5,779 nucleotides of DNA from Bacillota bacterium (GTDB taxonomy: Bacteria; Bacillota; Clostridia; Christensenellales; CAG-138), in contig JAEZLG010000222.1 of the NCBI GenBank assembly GCA_023435855.1, positions 1 through 5,779 of the forward strand, read 5' to 3'. A program made the translations under genes and the position numbers. The notes beneath the pieces were generated by a model. It searched no databases and was not told the DNA's origin. It saw only the letters and a program-made list of their open reading frames with translations. The first letter of the stretch is position 1. The number at the start of each line of letters is the position of its first letter. Below, one piece after another: positions 5,274 through 5,779 of the stretch.

Positions 5274-5779
5274 ATGCCTCGCAACAAACAGCAAAACGAA
5301 CGTGCGCGCGACGCGCGCAGGGAGAAGATACGCGTGGAGGCGCTCAAGCAATTTGCTCTTAAGGGACTCGGAGCTGCGCGCATTTCGGATATTGCCGAGG
5401 GCATCGGCATGGCGCAGGGGCTTTTGTACCACTACTATCCTTCCAAAGAAGCGCTGTATCTCGATTTGGCACAAGATGCACTCGATAAAACCATCGAGAA
5501 CGTTGAGGAAGTACAAGGCATGCGCGGCAAGGCGCGCGATAAGCTATTGTACCTATTGCGCATCTTTGCAAGCGCCATCGAGCAGGACGAAAATTTCGCA
5601 CGCACATTTTGTTTGCTTACGCAAAGTACCGCACCGCTAAAACTAAGCGATGATGACCGAGTATTTTTGGAGGAAAAGCGCCTTTTCCCCTACCATGTTC
5701 TGGCTGAAATTTTTCATGAAGGACAATCTGAGGGAAGTGTATCCGACGGCGAGCCAATGGAGTATTCCCTCCTATTTTG
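5274..5779 (+). CDS. TetR/AcrR-family transcriptional regulator (C-terminus beyond the window)
   Basis: 168 codons are present and the frame is open at the right edge. The N-terminus is a TetR_N DNA-binding domain: a basic start (MPRNKQQNERARDARREK), helix 1 with ALKQFALKGLGAARI (23-37), and the helix-turn-helix ISDIAEGIGMAQGLLYHYYPSKEALY at about 37-62, which carries the family-typical LYHYYPSKEAL. Residues from about 65 on are the start of the helical ligand-binding and dimer domain, which differs between family members, so the inducer cannot be told. Full-length members are about 190-210 aa, so roughly 30 residues are missing. It is transcribed away from the methyltransferase operon with the -35 boxes 20 bp apart, a layout in which such repressors often control both themselves and the divergent genes. 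Its target could equally be a transporter further right. Confidence 0.92.
   Translation, partial: MPRNKQQNERARDARREKIRVEALKQFALKGLGAARISDIAEGIGMAQGLLYHYYPSKEALYLDLAQDALDKTIENVEEVQGMRGKARDKLLYLLRIFASAIEQDENFARTFCLLTQSTAPLKLSDDDRVFLEEKRLFPYHVLAEIFHEGQSEGSVSDGEPMEYSLLF

Noticed and set aside
5238..5516. 92-codon minus-strand ORF
   Set aside because: Antisense to the HTH part of the TetR-type gene, which has a perfect ribosome site and family motifs.

Overview
The window looks like chromosomal DNA of a Bacillota (Clostridia-type) bacterium. The evidence is strong purine-rich Shine-Dalgarno sites before most genes, sigma-A style TTGACA promoters, a short-spaced convergent/divergent gene layout and a mid GC content. 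The genus cannot be read from the sequence alone.

Left part (1-1423, all minus strand): an HMA metal-chaperone gene (CopZ-like), then galactose mutarotase (galM), then the first 28 codons of a probable exported protein or lipoprotein running off the left edge. Centre (1493-2458, plus strand): a shortened, divergent relative of epoxyqueuosine reductase QueG. It keeps eight cluster cysteines and a C-terminal HEAT-like segment but not the usual catalytic Asp motif. It converges on the next gene with only 3 bp between the stop codons.

Right part (2462-4944, minus strand): a compact three-gene operon in the order SAM methyltransferase (4944-4102), GNAT acetyltransferase (4105-3266), second SAM methyltransferase (3253-2462). 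The first junction is an ATGA overlap and the second has 12 nt between genes. The two methyltransferases are distant paralogues sharing a GPMYH motif.

The 330 bp upstream of this operon is the most interesting stretch. It holds a good minus-strand promoter (TTGACA, 17 bp, TATTTT), an unlisted 29-codon leader ORF with its own Shine-Dalgarno site (5115-5026), and a strong intrinsic terminator (5005-4961) directly before the ribosome binding site of the first methyltransferase. Segments of the leader can pair with the 5' arm of the terminator. This is the layout of ribosome-mediated transcription attenuation, as known for drug-inducible resistance genes and amino-acid operons. The leader peptide has no run of one amino acid and the operon has no biosynthetic theme, so I infer that it senses a translation inhibitor; this is unproven.

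Divergently from the operon, with the two -35 boxes facing each other 20 bp apart, starts a TetR/AcrR-type regulator (5274 to the right edge, incomplete). Two short palindromes at the promoters are candidate operators. The whole may be a small inducible detoxification or antibiotic-modification unit under double control (repressor plus attenuator).
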